The position numbers and the translations under genes are program-made. Shown in pieces: positions 10,985 through 22,485 of a stretch of DNA of 64,000 bases (position 1 is the first letter of the stretch; each line of letters begins with the position of its first letter). The stretch comes from Priapulus caudatus (lineage: Eukaryota; Priapulida; Priapulimorpha; Priapulimorphida; Priapulidae): positions 195,210 to 259,209 of the forward strand of contig NW_014577242.1 of NCBI RefSeq assembly GCF_000485595.1, read 5' to 3'. The notes below the pieces were generated by a model that did no database searches, had not been told where the DNA came from, and worked only from the letters and a program-made list of their open reading frames with translations.

Positions 10985-12572
10985 CTTAACAAAATGATCT
11001 TACTAAGTACTTTGCTGGCTATCGTGAGGAGCATGATCCCTCTCCAGTTCGTGCAGTCACCAAGATCACCCTTCTTCGGGAGATTTACCAAAAGACCTTC
11101 CAGACTTACTTCGACATTCCAGATCTTATTCAAAAGAGCATGAAGCACCTTGACAGAGACCCAACCACCTTATTTCCAGGCTTCAGGAGGGATGTTATTG
11201 CATCCAGCTGCCTTCCCATTCTTCAAGGTCTTTAGCGCTTTCTTGACTTCTGCCGTAGTGATTGGTCCTGTTCTGATGTTGAGTGGGGAGCCCTCGAGGA
11301 GGTCTCTGGTGCCGGTCTGTTTAGGATCTCTTTAAAATGTTCTTTCCATCGATTAAGCTGTTCTTAGATCTTGGTTAGGAACACACCCTTCTTGTCCTTA
11401 ACTGGCTTACTCTGGATATTTCTCTTCCTGCTCAACAACCTCGTGGTATCGTATACTTTCTTCATGTCTTTCATCTCTGCTGCCTCCTCCGCTTCATGAG
11501 CAATGTTGTCAATTCTTGCTCTCTTTTCTCTTCTGCAACTCTTCTTCACTTCACGGTTCTTCTCATGATACAAGCGTGTTGTTGTCAGCTTCTGGTTCCT
11601 CGTTTTAGCATTCTCCATCTTTGCCTTTAATTGGCGCCTCTCGTCGACAAGTTTCCAGGTTTCTTCGCTCATCCATTCCTTCTTTCCTTGTTTAACCTTG
11701 CCTAGCACTTCCTCGCAGGTAGTGGTGTACATCTCCTTGATTCGTCTCCAGTCTTCCTCCAATTCGAGGTCGGTGTTGCCATGCCCTGTCATCGGCGTTG
11801 CACAATGCTTCGTATTTATTAGCCAATGCTATTACAAAATTCGTCCGTTACTCGTTGGTCTCTCAGTTTAGCCGTACAATATTTCGTCCTTATAGATCTA
11901 GCTTTCTTTAGAACTTGCAGCTTCATCCTGATCTCAGCGATGACTAGGTAGTGATCCGACCCTACATCTGCGCTACGTTTCACTCTTGTATCCTGAAGTG
12001 CAATTCTCCACCTTTTGCTGATGGCCACGTGATCGCTCTGATTTTCTGTCACTCCATATGGGGATTTCCATGTGAGCTTGTGGGACTTCTTGTGCTTGAA
12101 AAGAGTCCCGCCAATTACAAGTCCATTTGACGCACAGAAATCGCAGAATAGCTCTCCGTTCTCGTTGATGGTACCTTCCCCGTGCGCTCCCATTTCTCTG
12201 TCTCTGTTGTCTGGACCTACCTTGGCGTTCAGATCGGCTGAGAGGGTCTATGTCCCCGGGGTACTGCCGGAACGTACCCTGGGTACGGTCCGGTATACCG
12301 GAACGTACCCCGGTACTATCTAATATTGCCGTGACCGCGTAGCCCTCGCCTAACTCCACTTAACTGAGTCTATAGGGAGTCGTCTACCGCCATACTCCCA
12401 TACTCGAACGCTCTAACCATAATCCCTTAAATCCTAACGCCTCAACGCATATCAAATATGTGACCAGGGTACGTTCCGGTATACCGGACCGTACCCAGGG
12501 TACGTTCCGGCAGTACCCTGGGGGACATAGACCCTATGAGCTTCAGATCGCCAATAACCAAGGTGAGATCTC
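10985..12572 (-). pseudogene. Decayed non-LTR retrotransposon (endonuclease plus start of reverse transcriptase)
   Basis: Read on the minus strand. From about 12572 down to 11819, interrupted by a MITE at 12237-12541, comes an apurinic-like endonuclease C-terminal half with the motifs LVIGDLNAKVG, TWKSPYG, SDHVAI and GSDHYLV. A basic, Lys/Arg/Glu-rich linker follows at 11792-11364. The start of a reverse transcriptase is at about 11335-10985, with LKNGKAAGCNNIPPEAWK and LPKKGDLGDCTNWRGI. Frames are broken by an internal stop, by a frameshift between the endonuclease and the linker, and by another frameshift ahead of the RT block, and both ends are missing. The motif set is that of CR1/RTE/Jockey-type LINEs often annotated as craniofacial development protein 2-like. 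It is dead as a mobile unit. Confidence 0.85.
12237..12541. mobile_element. Telomere-repeat-bearing MITE, family A copy 2, inserted in the LINE
   Basis: A 305-bp element with the same termini as the copy at 4335-4581 (left GCTGAGAGGGTCTATGTCCC; right end reverse-complementary). It is flanked by TTCAGATCG on both sides (12228-12236 and 12542-12550). Removing the element and one duplicate rejoins the endonuclease motif GDLNAKVG of the surrounding LINE, so the insertion and duplication are well supported. The internal telomere-type tract is degenerate (scattered CCTAA, CCTTAA and TCCTAA units at about 12410-12440). Confidence 0.85.
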
Positions 12573-12584
12573 TTCTATATGTAT

Positions 12585-12745
12585 ATGCGTATATGTATGT
12601 ATATATGCACGCACATGCACACAAACGCATACACACGCGCGTACGCGCACACACGCATGCACAAACAATTGCGCGAGTACACGTGCACACACACGTGCTC
12701 GTACCACTGATATATATATATATAGATATATATATATATACAAAT
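12585..12745. repeat. Mixed CA/GC and TA simple-sequence tract
   Basis: A run of ACAC, GCAC and TATA dinucleotides beginning just beyond the truncated 5' end of the LINE. It produces several spurious His/Thr/Arg-rich or Val/Cys-rich open frames on both strands. Confidence 0.85.
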
Positions 12746-13240
12746 AGTGGAGGATGGCATTTATTAAACATTTAGAACTTGCATGAATGCGTGCGTGGGC
12801 GCGTTCATGCGTATGCATGTGTTTTTTTTTACTCTTTACCACACGCGTACAGATGCCATATTATTATCATCGCTTCATTCGTAGCTGAATAGTTGTCTTT
12901 CTTTATAGACGTGAGTCACCAAAGCGGTATTTATCTACACGTCTTCTTGCCAGGTGATCTGTTGTCGAGTTCATTTTGCTGTTATGCTGCTGTTGTATAT
13001 ATCCTACTACACAATATTTTGGTCTACAAAAGTACATGTATATGAATCTAAGTAACGACAGTTAAATTGCATATAATCATTCAGAGAACGTTGGCAGTAA
13101 AGTTGAGGCGCCTATGTCCGCCAGATCAGACAGTTTCTCCTGTACCACATCAAGAGGTCGTGCCAAGCCTGTCGCTTCAAAACATGCGTAAACATCACGC
13201 AACGTAGAAATAAAGTCGGTTGAGTAGTGTACATATGGGT

Positions 13241-13338
13241 ATGATATATATAATCAAGAGCATATAAAGAAGGTATAAGAACATATATGCTCTTGATATA
13301 ATAAAGAGCTCATAATATTATGAGCTCTTGATATAATA
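13241..13338. repeat. Short hairpin repeat with CTCTTGATATAAT arms
   Basis: ATAATCAAGAGC at the left pairs with GCTCTTGATATAAT further right, and a second copy of the right arm follows after a palindrome around GAGCTCATAATATTATGAGCTC. A related hairpin is at 43796-43856. It is probably a MITE remnant, abutting the element at 13380-13663. Confidence 0.6.
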
Positions 13339-13379
13339 CTCTGTCACTGTAGAATTTCCCTCGGGAAACAGGTACACCG

Positions 13380-13663
13380 GTTACAGTCCTATAGTATAGA
13401 CCAAAGGTCTGATAGACCAAAGGCCCGATAGACCGAAGGTTTATTCGAATACGCAGTGGCTACACGTCCGGAATCGGTCGCTTAGCCTCCAGGCTACGCA
13501 TCCGGACATCCACTGATGCCGTATTCGAACGTGAATATGCCGCACATCCACCGATGCCACTATAAACCATATATATGCCCTTACCATAACCCTAACCCTA
13601 ACTCTAACCCTAACCCTTTGCAACATTCGGTCTATCGGACCTTCGGTCTATAGGGCTGCCCCC
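13380..13663. mobile_element. Telomere-repeat-bearing MITE, family C
   Basis: A 284-bp element with terminal and sub-terminal repeats built on CTATAGACC-AAAGGTC / GACCTTCGGTCTATAG. The left end has three stacked copies (about 13390-13440) and the right end two (about 13628-13652). It is flanked by a perfect 9-bp direct repeat, GGTACACCG (13371-13379 and 13664-13672). About five CCCTAA-type units lie at about 13585-13617, just inside the right end. Its terminal sequence is unrelated to family A, but the architecture (9-bp duplication, C-rich telomere tract beside one terminus) is the same. Non-coding. Confidence 0.8.
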
Positions 13664-13672
13664 GGTACACCG

Positions 13673-15216
13673 CACGTTGTATAGACGCTTTGCAGATGCC
13701 AAAGGAACGTTCGAAAAATGAAAGTAAAAAATACCGCTACTGCACGTGTCGGTGCAGTGCGGGACGTGAAAGGACCATAGCGCTCATAAATGTCGAGTGT
13801 GTAGCTTCAAATAACAGCATACAAGCCTTCAATGTAGACCGAGAGATATTTAAATTAATTATCGACTTCGGCATCGCAGGGCAATTTACAAATTACAGCC
13901 AGTGAACGTGCGTTCTTATATGTATATGTTCATACTTACTTATTGCACGGAGGGAAACTGGAAAAATACTTCATCGCTCATGAACAATCAATACATTGAC
14001 ATAAGGGAACAGCAGTGTTGGTGTTGTGGTGAGTGGCTGGCTAGCTTTACTGTTCGATTTTCACACCCGTCTTACTCTATTACTATTCTGGCAATAAATC
14101 TTGCTCGGATCATCTCTATGAAATGAATTCTTATTAATATGTATCATTGACGTATGTAACTCTTTATTATGTGGTAACTCTCGCTATATTGACATCAGTG
14201 ACCATATGGAGAAACGCACACCAGCACCACGCCTCATTTGCAAGGCTACTTTCCTGCGCAAAGTTCCAACCCGTATGCGACCCCCAATGTTCACAAAGAC
14301 AGACTTCTCAAAAAAGGAATATTTCATGTAAACAAAATGGCGATAATTTATTTCTACCTAAACAAAAAATTAAATTTAACGTGTGTTCAGTTAACACACT
14401 AACCACATATAAATAATCGTTACCTAGACAAACGCACGCAGCATTCACAATATTAAACAAGTACATATAAATAAGAATGTTAGATAATTCTTCTATACTT
14501 GAGAACCATACTTGACAGATTTCTTTGTCTGATATTTACGTCTGATCTATAGCTTTCTTAGCAGAAGAAGGCATGTAAGCGACCTAGAGAAAATTCAGAC
14601 ATACAGGAGAATATATTCAACTGCTACCATTCAGGAGCTAACGAAACATTTCGCCTCTAGAAACAAATTACTAAAGTATGAAGAGGTATGTAAGGAGTAA
14701 CAGTTAATTCCAGCGGAATGAAGGAAAATATTTATCAGTAGACCTTTGGAGGAAAATAAAAACTATATGCTGTTTTAACCTATTATAGATTATATATCAA
14801 GATACACAATTATATGCTTATAACACTCATAAAATACACCAGTTAATAAAATATTCTAGAATTAGATAGAATTAATTTAGATATTGCTTCTACACATAAA
14901 TAAATTATCGAAACCGATGTTGATTTCCCGCACGACTAGGTTAAATGCATAAAACACTGTATATCAAATACTGCAAACAGACTGAAACATTTCAAAACCA
15001 CAAAAGCCATCACTAACGTTCGTATTGATTGAACAATGCGAGTGATTCCCTTGAGGAGCAAGCTATGTATACTAACTGAAAAGATTCTCAGGCCTCTACA
15101 CCCATTGGAACAAACATGCATCCGTTGGTTACGAGTTCTCTTGCACAGCCTTTAAAAAAAAGCTGATCCTGTGGGTGCACTCTTAACCTACTAGGTAAGT
15201 TAGTAGTGAGAAAGGC

Positions 15217-15271
<55 letters not shown>

Positions 15272-15445
15272 CTATATACATGACAAGTACCACCTATTGA
15301 AATAGAGCAGTTTGGCTGACCAGAATCAGGAAGTCAATTTTGATAGCGAGGGGCAGGGGGTCCATGCTGATCATGAATAGTATGCGGCAAGGTGCCATTT
15401 TCCACGCAATTAAAATTTTACTTTTGTAGCATTGGTGTGTTGAAG
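13673..15445. other. AT-rich non-coding stretch
   Basis: No gene recognised. A long (TA)n run occupies about 15219-15268. Open frames such as 13690-13905 and 14147-14416 are short, AT-rich and without family features. Confidence 0.4.
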
Positions 15446-15927
15446 CAGGCCCGTAGCCAGCTTTATTGGGGGGGGGGGGGTTCGTTTTCAATGTTGGCAA
15501 TTTGCTCGGCAGGGCGGTGTACAGGATTGTACCAGAGGGGGTCTAACCGTAACCCAAAGTTGGAGCAGCGCGAAGGGGAAGGGGGTCCTGGGGGTCTGGG
15601 GGAATTTTTTTAAAATTACACCCCTCAGATGCCGTTTCTGCGCGAGCAAGGGGGTCCAGACTCCCTGGACCCCCCTGTACACGCCCCTGCTCGGGCGCGA
15701 GCGACCAGGCAGGAGCGAAGCGACCGAGCGGGGAGAGGGTGTGGGAGGGGGGTGTTCACTGTTCACCCTCCGCGCACGCGGATGGAGATTTTGCAATTAT
15801 TACACTAAAATGGAGCGAGCCTGAGGTGAAATTCTTGCAAATTTAAAAAAAAAAATTTTTTGGCTTGGGGGGAGGGCTTGGGGGGGGGTCGTTCGAACCC
15901 CCCGAACCCACCCTGGCTACGGGCCTG
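15446..15927. mobile_element. Inverted-repeat element with CAGGCCCGTAGCCAG termini
   Basis: The left terminus CAGGCCCGTAGCCAG is matched by CTGGCTACGGGCCTG at the right. The interior is rich in poly-G/poly-C runs (for example 15470-15481 and 15880-15905) and lacks coding capacity. Flanking TTGAAG/TTGGAAG is an imperfect candidate duplication. Elements with a CCCGTAGCCAGG-type end are, as I recall, common in aquatic invertebrate genomes. Confidence 0.75.
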
Positions 15928-16445
15928 TTGGAAGGGTATAAACACACAATGACATTGCATTATAACTCATTGTATTATATATCTATATATATATAAAATC
16001 TCATTCAGCATGACTCTAGCAAGCTAGGATTCATACGGGACTCATACTAATATTTAGTGAGTAGCCTGAACAATAAATTCCGTATTTCTGACATTTACTA
16101 CCTACAGCAAATTCTATCACATCAACTGTCTACCAACGTACAACACCTAAAATTAGCAACAACATTATTAAATGCAAAGACAGCAGCACGTATGCAATAG
16201 CCATGATAGCACCACCAAAAGATTAGCATCTGCTCCTCTCATACATCTTCCACCACCTCTGCTAAATCGACTTCGTATTCAGAAGAAGAGAGAAGATGTC
16301 ATCTAACAATATGCTGTATTGAATTTTCCACTAACTAACTGCTCTTGCTTTTGAGTACACACCAGTTGCTCCAACAACACTGACCCTGGTTATAATATAT
16401 GAGGTGATACACTTTCATGACTAGCCCTCATCAAAATATTGGTCC
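15928..16445. other. Intergenic spacer downstream of DOLPP1
   Basis: No gene recognised. It lies between the GTAGCCAG element and the likely DOLPP1 polyadenylation signal, and contains a short TA run at about 15975-15995. Confidence 0.4.
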
Positions 16446-16451
16446 TTTATT
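16446..16451 (-). promoter_or_regulatory. Candidate DOLPP1 polyadenylation signal
   Basis: TTTATT on the plus strand, that is AATAAA on the DOLPP1 strand, about 360 bases after its stop codon. It is the first canonical signal I noticed downstream of the stop, but I did not check every base. Confidence 0.4.
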
Positions 16452-16810
16452 AGAAACAAAGATAAATCCTTGCATTTCTGTAGAATGGCATGTTCTTTTA
16501 CCATGTGATAAACAATTATAGCTTATAATTGTAAGATTATCTGGCAACACATTCAAATGTAATTACACCCTTGTGAACAATTGAACATCCATAAGTGCAA
16601 AAGAGCACTTAAACATCTGTCTCTAACCCTCAACAGGTAAACACATAATAGCCAACCCTCTGTGGTTAGTGTTGTCAGCAGAGAATTGTTTCGAGTGAAT
16701 AAATCATATTTGCCTGCCATGAGACTCGCTTCCCACTACTGCACTAGAGGTCACTGCCGCGGCCAGGCTGCAGTTACAGCTCTGGCCAGAAATCAGGTCC
16801 GACGATTGCG

Positions 16811-19800
16811 TCATTGCGACTTCATAGTTACCAACTTCCTCTGCCTTGCTCTGAAATAAGTTAAGCATACAATGGATTTCAGCATTATAGTTTGGGACAA
16901 GATATAAACGTGAATGGCAGGCTTGGGTCAGCACTAAGTGGTTTAGTTTGACAGGGTTAGTCTCAAGGAGCCTATTGTCAGAAACAAAATTAGGCTCAAC
17001 ATTAACTTTTTCCTTTAAACCATTGACAAAAGTTTATTTTGTAAAAGTATGAGGAAATTTGCAATGCACAACTTTACGATGTTCCTGTCAACAGTCTAAT
17101 AGAAAAGGCTAAAGTTAAGATTAAATTTGTTTCTGACAACAGGCCCCAGAGCTTTGGCATAAACATTCGACTCAATCTCAGCAAAGGGTAGGTAGAAATG
17201 AACAACTAGTTCCAAGTTACATAAGTTTCATTACATTCTTCTAACTTATGGGGTTGCATCTAAAAAGTATATTCTGTGCACAATTTCACTATCACTTATA
17301 TTTACTTGGATAACTGTGTGTGACATGTATGGGACTTGGATGGTGCTTGAATGTGGGCCATTGGATGTAGTGGGTAGGGTCAGAGCCATTTCACTCCACA
17401 TAAAAATTTCAGCAACACCAAATATGCATGGGCGACCAGACATCACTTTTGACTTATTAAAGTCTAGGATGAGCCTAAGCAAGGTCCACAAGGTTTCTCG
17501 CACACAACTGAATAGGGTGGTCTATAGGGCCACCATAGGAACAAGGCCACGTATAAATGCGAAGCCAGAGTATATCGTTAGGTAAAGAGCAGTTATTATC
17601 GCTGCTTACCTTGACTCTGTCCGAGTGCTTGTGTACTCAAACCACATCACATTTGGTATCAGCGTTGAATCTCTGATCATCAGGAACTCTGACACAGGCC
17701 TGAGGACATAAAACAAATTTACACACCATGATCGTGATGTTCCCACATATATATATAGCACACATGATGCTGGTCCGCTGCTCTTTAAAATAGGTGCACA
17801 CTATTGTACACTAGATTGACTCCAAACGTCCATGTGGCTGATCCCACAATCACGTGACACACATGAACAAATCTCAATCACGAATAAGAAAAGATTGCAA
17901 CCAAATCATAATTAGCTTCTCAACTCAGTCCAAAGATGTTACTCTGCCAATCAGTGAATTAGAAGGACCCCCACCCCTCGCACCTCTGCTTCAACGGCAC
18001 ACAGGTATGACCAGCTTGCACTACAAATTAAACAACAAATTCTACTGGTTTTTAGCACACATATGCATTGTTCACTGATGCCAACACTAAGTGATAGAGT
18101 TAATCTAGGAGTAGACTAGTTTTATGAATTAATAACAAATCCTTCCATACCACGAAGCAACTGTTGGAAACAGAGGTGTCAGCACCAGCATAACAACAGC
18201 AAACCATATAATTGCCAACAGAATTCCTAGCACAGCACCCCAGAACACTTGCTGACTAGTGTGGTACAGAAGATGAACTCTGCAATACCACACAAAAATG
18301 TTGATTAGAACCTATAAATATAAACACAGTAAGCGAATGACTTACTGACAACCACATTACAAGCATTCACTTATTTGAAAACATTCATCCTACTGATTCT
18401 GCAAGGTTTGATAAGTAACTTCTTCAATTTCACAATACTAGTGCACTGAATGTGTTAATGTCTCAAGATGAGCTGTACTGAAATAGCATACCTGCCATAA
18501 GATACGAGAAAAGCAGCCAGGAACACTACAACTACGATGCCTGCTCTCCACACCGTGTCCGTAACGAAATTACCTGTTCGTCGCAACCTTCAAGAAAAAA
18601 TCATGCAGAGAATTGCCATTATTTAACTTAACCATGGATGTGTTTACGCTTACATGTGTTACATCAATGCTGAATGTAAAAGAAACACTGTGATGAAACA
18701 GTATGAAAGTATTCAATCAGATACAGTAGGACACTCACACGCTTGCACGCACACACATCTCAGGACCATACATAATTGCACGTGTGATCTAATTCCATTG
18801 CATTTGATCAGAATTAGAATATCCTTGTCCTTGGTTTCTAGGATACATTAAACTTATTTGGGTATGGCAAGCGAAACCATAGCTAGTTACAAGCTAGAAC
18901 CATAGCAGCTATACCATGTTAGATAGGGAAATAATAATGATCAACTTACCTGACAAATAAGAAAAACAGTGTGTAGGTTGCAAAGAACCACATGAACTGG
19001 GAGTGGCTAGAAGGCATTCCATAATGTGTGAATGTTGTTCCATGATCTGAATGAGAAATATGCATGCATATATACGCCAAGATAAATCGAGGTTGTAACA
19101 AATATGCAAGAGGTATTTCAAATAATTTAGTCTGACTTTTATTGCTCCAAGTTACCTTTACTAAAATTGTCGAATCTGTTATATAAATTTACAAAAACTA
19201 TCAAAATTCTGATAACTATTTATATATCTAGGCCTACTACATAATTCTATATGCATGAGTATTAGACTTACTGTGGAATGATGGTCTACTCTCTTGAATA
19301 ATGTTCTTCAGTACAAAACCCACTACTTCACAACATAGCTGACCAACAAAGAATGACAACTGAAATGAAAAAAAATAACTATATAAATTTTTATTTAAAA
19401 ACCCAAAGTATAGGAGCAGTAATTGAAATATTGTCTTTAATTATAAATGTCTATATACACCATTTCACGACTGATATAATAGATATCTATATGCTGATCA
19501 ATATATTTGGATACAGGACATGAAAGAATACATCATTATAACTACAAGTAACATAACCAGTATATAATAAATGCTCATTTGGAAAGCATAAATGCACATG
19601 TGCAAGCGCACACATAATATGCGAAAAACTACTCGCATGCAGCTTGTCAGTTTCTTTGAGCTAAGCCAAGTAAAATATTTCAATTTAAAAATATACTAAA
19701 ATACATACTGTGTGAAGATCCCTCCGGAACAGTATGAGCGTGACAAATCCAACCAAAAGAGCTAGAGGCAACAGGCAGATCCATGCTAATAGAAATCCAA

Positions 19801-21465
19801 TTATATCACCTGGAAATTAAAAATCATTCTACGTTTTATAACGTTGATTGAGTCGATATATGGCTTTAACCCAACCATAACTCTTGTTTGGCTGCATTGC
19901 AGTCAACTATGTAGTGTATGTTGTTCGCAAATTTTAAATCTTGCACAAATTAGGGATTTTAGAGTATGGGCAGTTTGTGCAACTAATTTATAGATTGGAC
20001 TTGTTAAGCATGTTAATATTATTATTTATTAAATATTACATACAAAATAATTAATAATAATGAGCCCCTATATCATCTTTCTATTATGTACTGGACATTT
20101 CAGTTTAGGGATTAAATTTCTATTAGATATTATAATTTAATCAATGTCATGGATGCTTAGCCATTGTACAGCCTATTGTGTGTTCCACAAAGTGGAGATT
20201 TACATGCTGTCAAAAGTAAAATCAGTAGGCTTAATACTTTTTAATTCTTCGACTTGTTTAGCATTCTAGTTAATTAATTAAAGCCATATTTTTGAGAATT
20301 ATCAAGTGTTTTCCCCACTTTTATTGCCATTTAATTACCTACCGTTATTGCTTGAGTAACAGCAACTGTCTAGAGTAATGATAAAATGTATTAGAACCTT
20401 CGTATTCACCAAACTATGCAAGTTCGATTACCAGCAAGCCTTTTCTTGTAATCTTGGACCAGTTAGTAACGCGATTCACGCCAGCTATTGTCCATAGACT
20501 TACACGTCTCTCGCAAAATCTCGTTTGCACTGACAAAATACAAGTTCACACATTTTGACGGTGTCCCAGCACGATAAAATTTCAGTGTGTTACAATGTCT
20601 TCATATCAAATTTTCTATGCTATAACTGCATAAAATCTTAGTGTTTTTCAAGTTAGTGTAATCAGTGATGTATCTGCTGTGAGGTGAGACGATATTTCGC
20701 TATATTTTTTCGGTTTAAGCATTTCTGAGCACAAGTCTTGTAATACAAACTTTAACCAGATGCTCCAAAACTGGCAGGTAGTAAGTTGCATAATTTCCTG
20801 TTTAAGTGTGTTTAAAACACCCAATCGTAAGACTTCTCTACTCAACTGGAAATCCGCAGCTTGGATAAGTCGAACAATTCAGCGGCCTCAACGAACACTG
20901 TGCTTGCAAGGTGACTTACTAGTGACATAGTTAAAATATGACAACTAGATTATTCTCGTTACAGTTTGGGCTGCACAATCATGCAATCTTCAAGTTTGAC
21001 AAATCAAAGGAATATAGACAGTGAGTTGGGTTTAATAGAGTACTGTATACTCCATATTTTTCGCATACAGATATTTTCGTAAATTCATACTTGACGGACA
21101 ATTTCGCGTGTGGTTAATTTCGCGGTCGGTGAATTATGAATTATTCGATATGAAGTATATATTTTTTGCGTGTTGTTATTTTCGCGTCAGGGACGCGTTC
21201 GCGAAATTCACGAAAAGTAAACCACTGCAAAATATACAGCTTATACAGTAATCTGAAACTTCTACAAAGATTCGTCATTTTAGCCAGTCGTATCCTAGCG
21301 CGGAGCGAAGGGCTATAGTACTAGAGCTAGTCATATCCGTGATAGTGGCTAATAGTAATAGTGCTTTATCGAGTTAATGCACTACTTACTCTTCTTGTCT
21401 CTTTCAATGAGCTGATTTTGCTCAATCATAGTTTGGGATCCTGGAATATATATCGTTTGTGGCAT
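16811..21465 (-). CDS. DOLPP1: Dolichyldiphosphatase 1, 8 coding exons, about 238 aa
   Basis: An endoplasmic-reticulum membrane phosphatase that removes one phosphate from dolichyl diphosphate on the lumenal side, recycling the carrier for N-glycosylation. Minus-strand exons are 21465-21390, 19809-19709, 19359-19272, 19046-18950, 18587-18492, 18279-18151, 17699-17610 and 16850-16811, all in phase with GT-AG introns. The 238 aa equal the human length. PAP2-type catalytic motifs are present: K-x6-RP (KNIIQESRP, about residues 77-85), PSSH (about 100-103) and R-x5-H within GRVHLLYH (about 152-159). Hydrophobic segments flank them (for example [20 protein letters not shown] and [16 protein letters not shown]). 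The C-terminus [12 protein letters not shown] is basic, like human. ATG at 21465 follows an in-frame stop, and an internal ATG at 21429 would give 226 aa. The expected VEYPAG motif before the first helix is not seen, so the N-terminus is the least certain part. Confidence 0.95.
20597..20760. repeat. Dispersed repeat copy 1 (pair with 24925-25085)
   Basis: Lies in DOLPP1 intron 1. It shares a block that includes CTTAGTGTTTTTCAA and TATATCTGCTGTGAGGTGAG, then TATTTCGCTATATTTTTT, with a second copy at about 24925-25085 in the same orientation. Divergence is moderate. The type of element is unknown, and no termini could be set. Confidence 0.65.
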
Positions 21466-21535
21466 GCCCTAAACTAATCCAGGGTGATAAACTAGGATTG
21501 AGCCGCGGATTTCCCCAAGTCTAGACCCTAGTGAC

Positions 21536-22319
21536 GCTCATAGGGTCTATGTCCCCCAGGGTACTGCCGGAACGTACCCTGGTCCCTATTTGATATGGTT
21601 AGGGTTAGGGAGTAGGCGTAGGCGACACCCTAGACTCGTTAGTGGATTACCCCTAACCCACACCAAAACCACCAAAATCGTCGGTGTGGGCATTGGTCAG
21701 AGGAATCTCGGACTAGTTCCGGCAGTACCCCAGGGGACATAGACGGTTAGACCCAAACTCCACGACAGATGGCGCTCTCGCTCTGGCTCAATTCTACCAC
21801 TGCCACAAGCTGATTTCCGTAAGAATTTCTTACGCTTTTTTACTATAAGTTTTACAGCGACCCCGTTACTCCTGTCCTATGTAATAGGGTGTGTACTTAT
21901 AAAAGCTGCAAAGATAATAAAAGTCGGATCATTATTTCATGAGAAATTTGATAAAATAGTGATACGAAATAGTGCGCCCATTTACTACTTTCAAATCATT
22001 ACGCTGTTTACTAAACTAAGTTCACGTATTTATCATGAATTTTCGGGATGCTTGCCAATATACCTAATTCTCGAACATTGTCTTTGATACATTTTTGCGT
22101 ATTCAGCTTGAAACATCTAAATTTGTCCACCAACAAACATGCAAATCATAGAAATTTCTAATGTTTTGTTCAGCGACGACTTCGCGGCCGTTGGCTTGCC
22201 ATTTGCTGGATTTCCCCGGAGCTCCGCCCACTGTAAAAATAGTTCTAGCATTGTGGCAGTGGTATATCCTGAGTGTGGGAAGGGGGCGCTGCATGCAGTT
22301 TGGGTTAGACCCTCTCAGC
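21536..22319. mobile_element. Telomere-repeat-bearing MITE, family A copy 3 (784 bp, internal part inverted)
   Basis: Starts with the family A terminus (GCTCATAGGGTCTATGTCCC) and ends AGACCCTCTCAGC, with a perfect 9-bp direct repeat, CCTAGTGAC, at 21527-21535 and 22320-22328. Its inner part is the reverse complement of the copy at 4335-4581, so the telomere tract reads GGTTAGGGTTAGGG at about 21598-21612. A second internal terminus (TAGTTCCGGCAGTACCCCAG... to about 21746) is followed by about 570 bp of other sequence before the outer end. It begins about 70 bases upstream of the DOLPP1 start, so it may sit in that promoter. Confidence 0.75.
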
Positions 22320-22331
22320 CCTAGTGACAAT

Positions 22332-22477
22332 CACTGGCAGCAAGAACAAGCCCGCACGTACAGCACACACGCGGCCATTGACTATAATAACAACAGTACT
22401 TATTAATAACAACAGTTGTTATTATAGTCAATGGCGGCGTGTGTGCTGTACGTGCGGGCTTATTCTTGCTGCCAGCG
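22332..22477. mobile_element. hAT-like MITE
   Basis: A 146-bp near-perfect hairpin. The ends CACTGGCAGCAAGAA and TTCTTGCTGCCAGCG are inverted repeats and arms of about 65 bp flank a small loop. The direct repeat GTGACAAT (22324-22331 and 22478-22485) is 8 bp, the hAT-type duplication length. Its left duplication overlaps the right duplication of the element at 21536-22319, so the two sit back to back. Confidence 0.85.
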
Positions 22478-22485
22478 GTGACAAT

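Noticed and set aside
17246-17585. Overlapping open frames in the last DOLPP1 intron
   Set aside because: No family motif; both strands are open; the DOLPP1 phase is satisfied by joining 17610 to 16850 without them.
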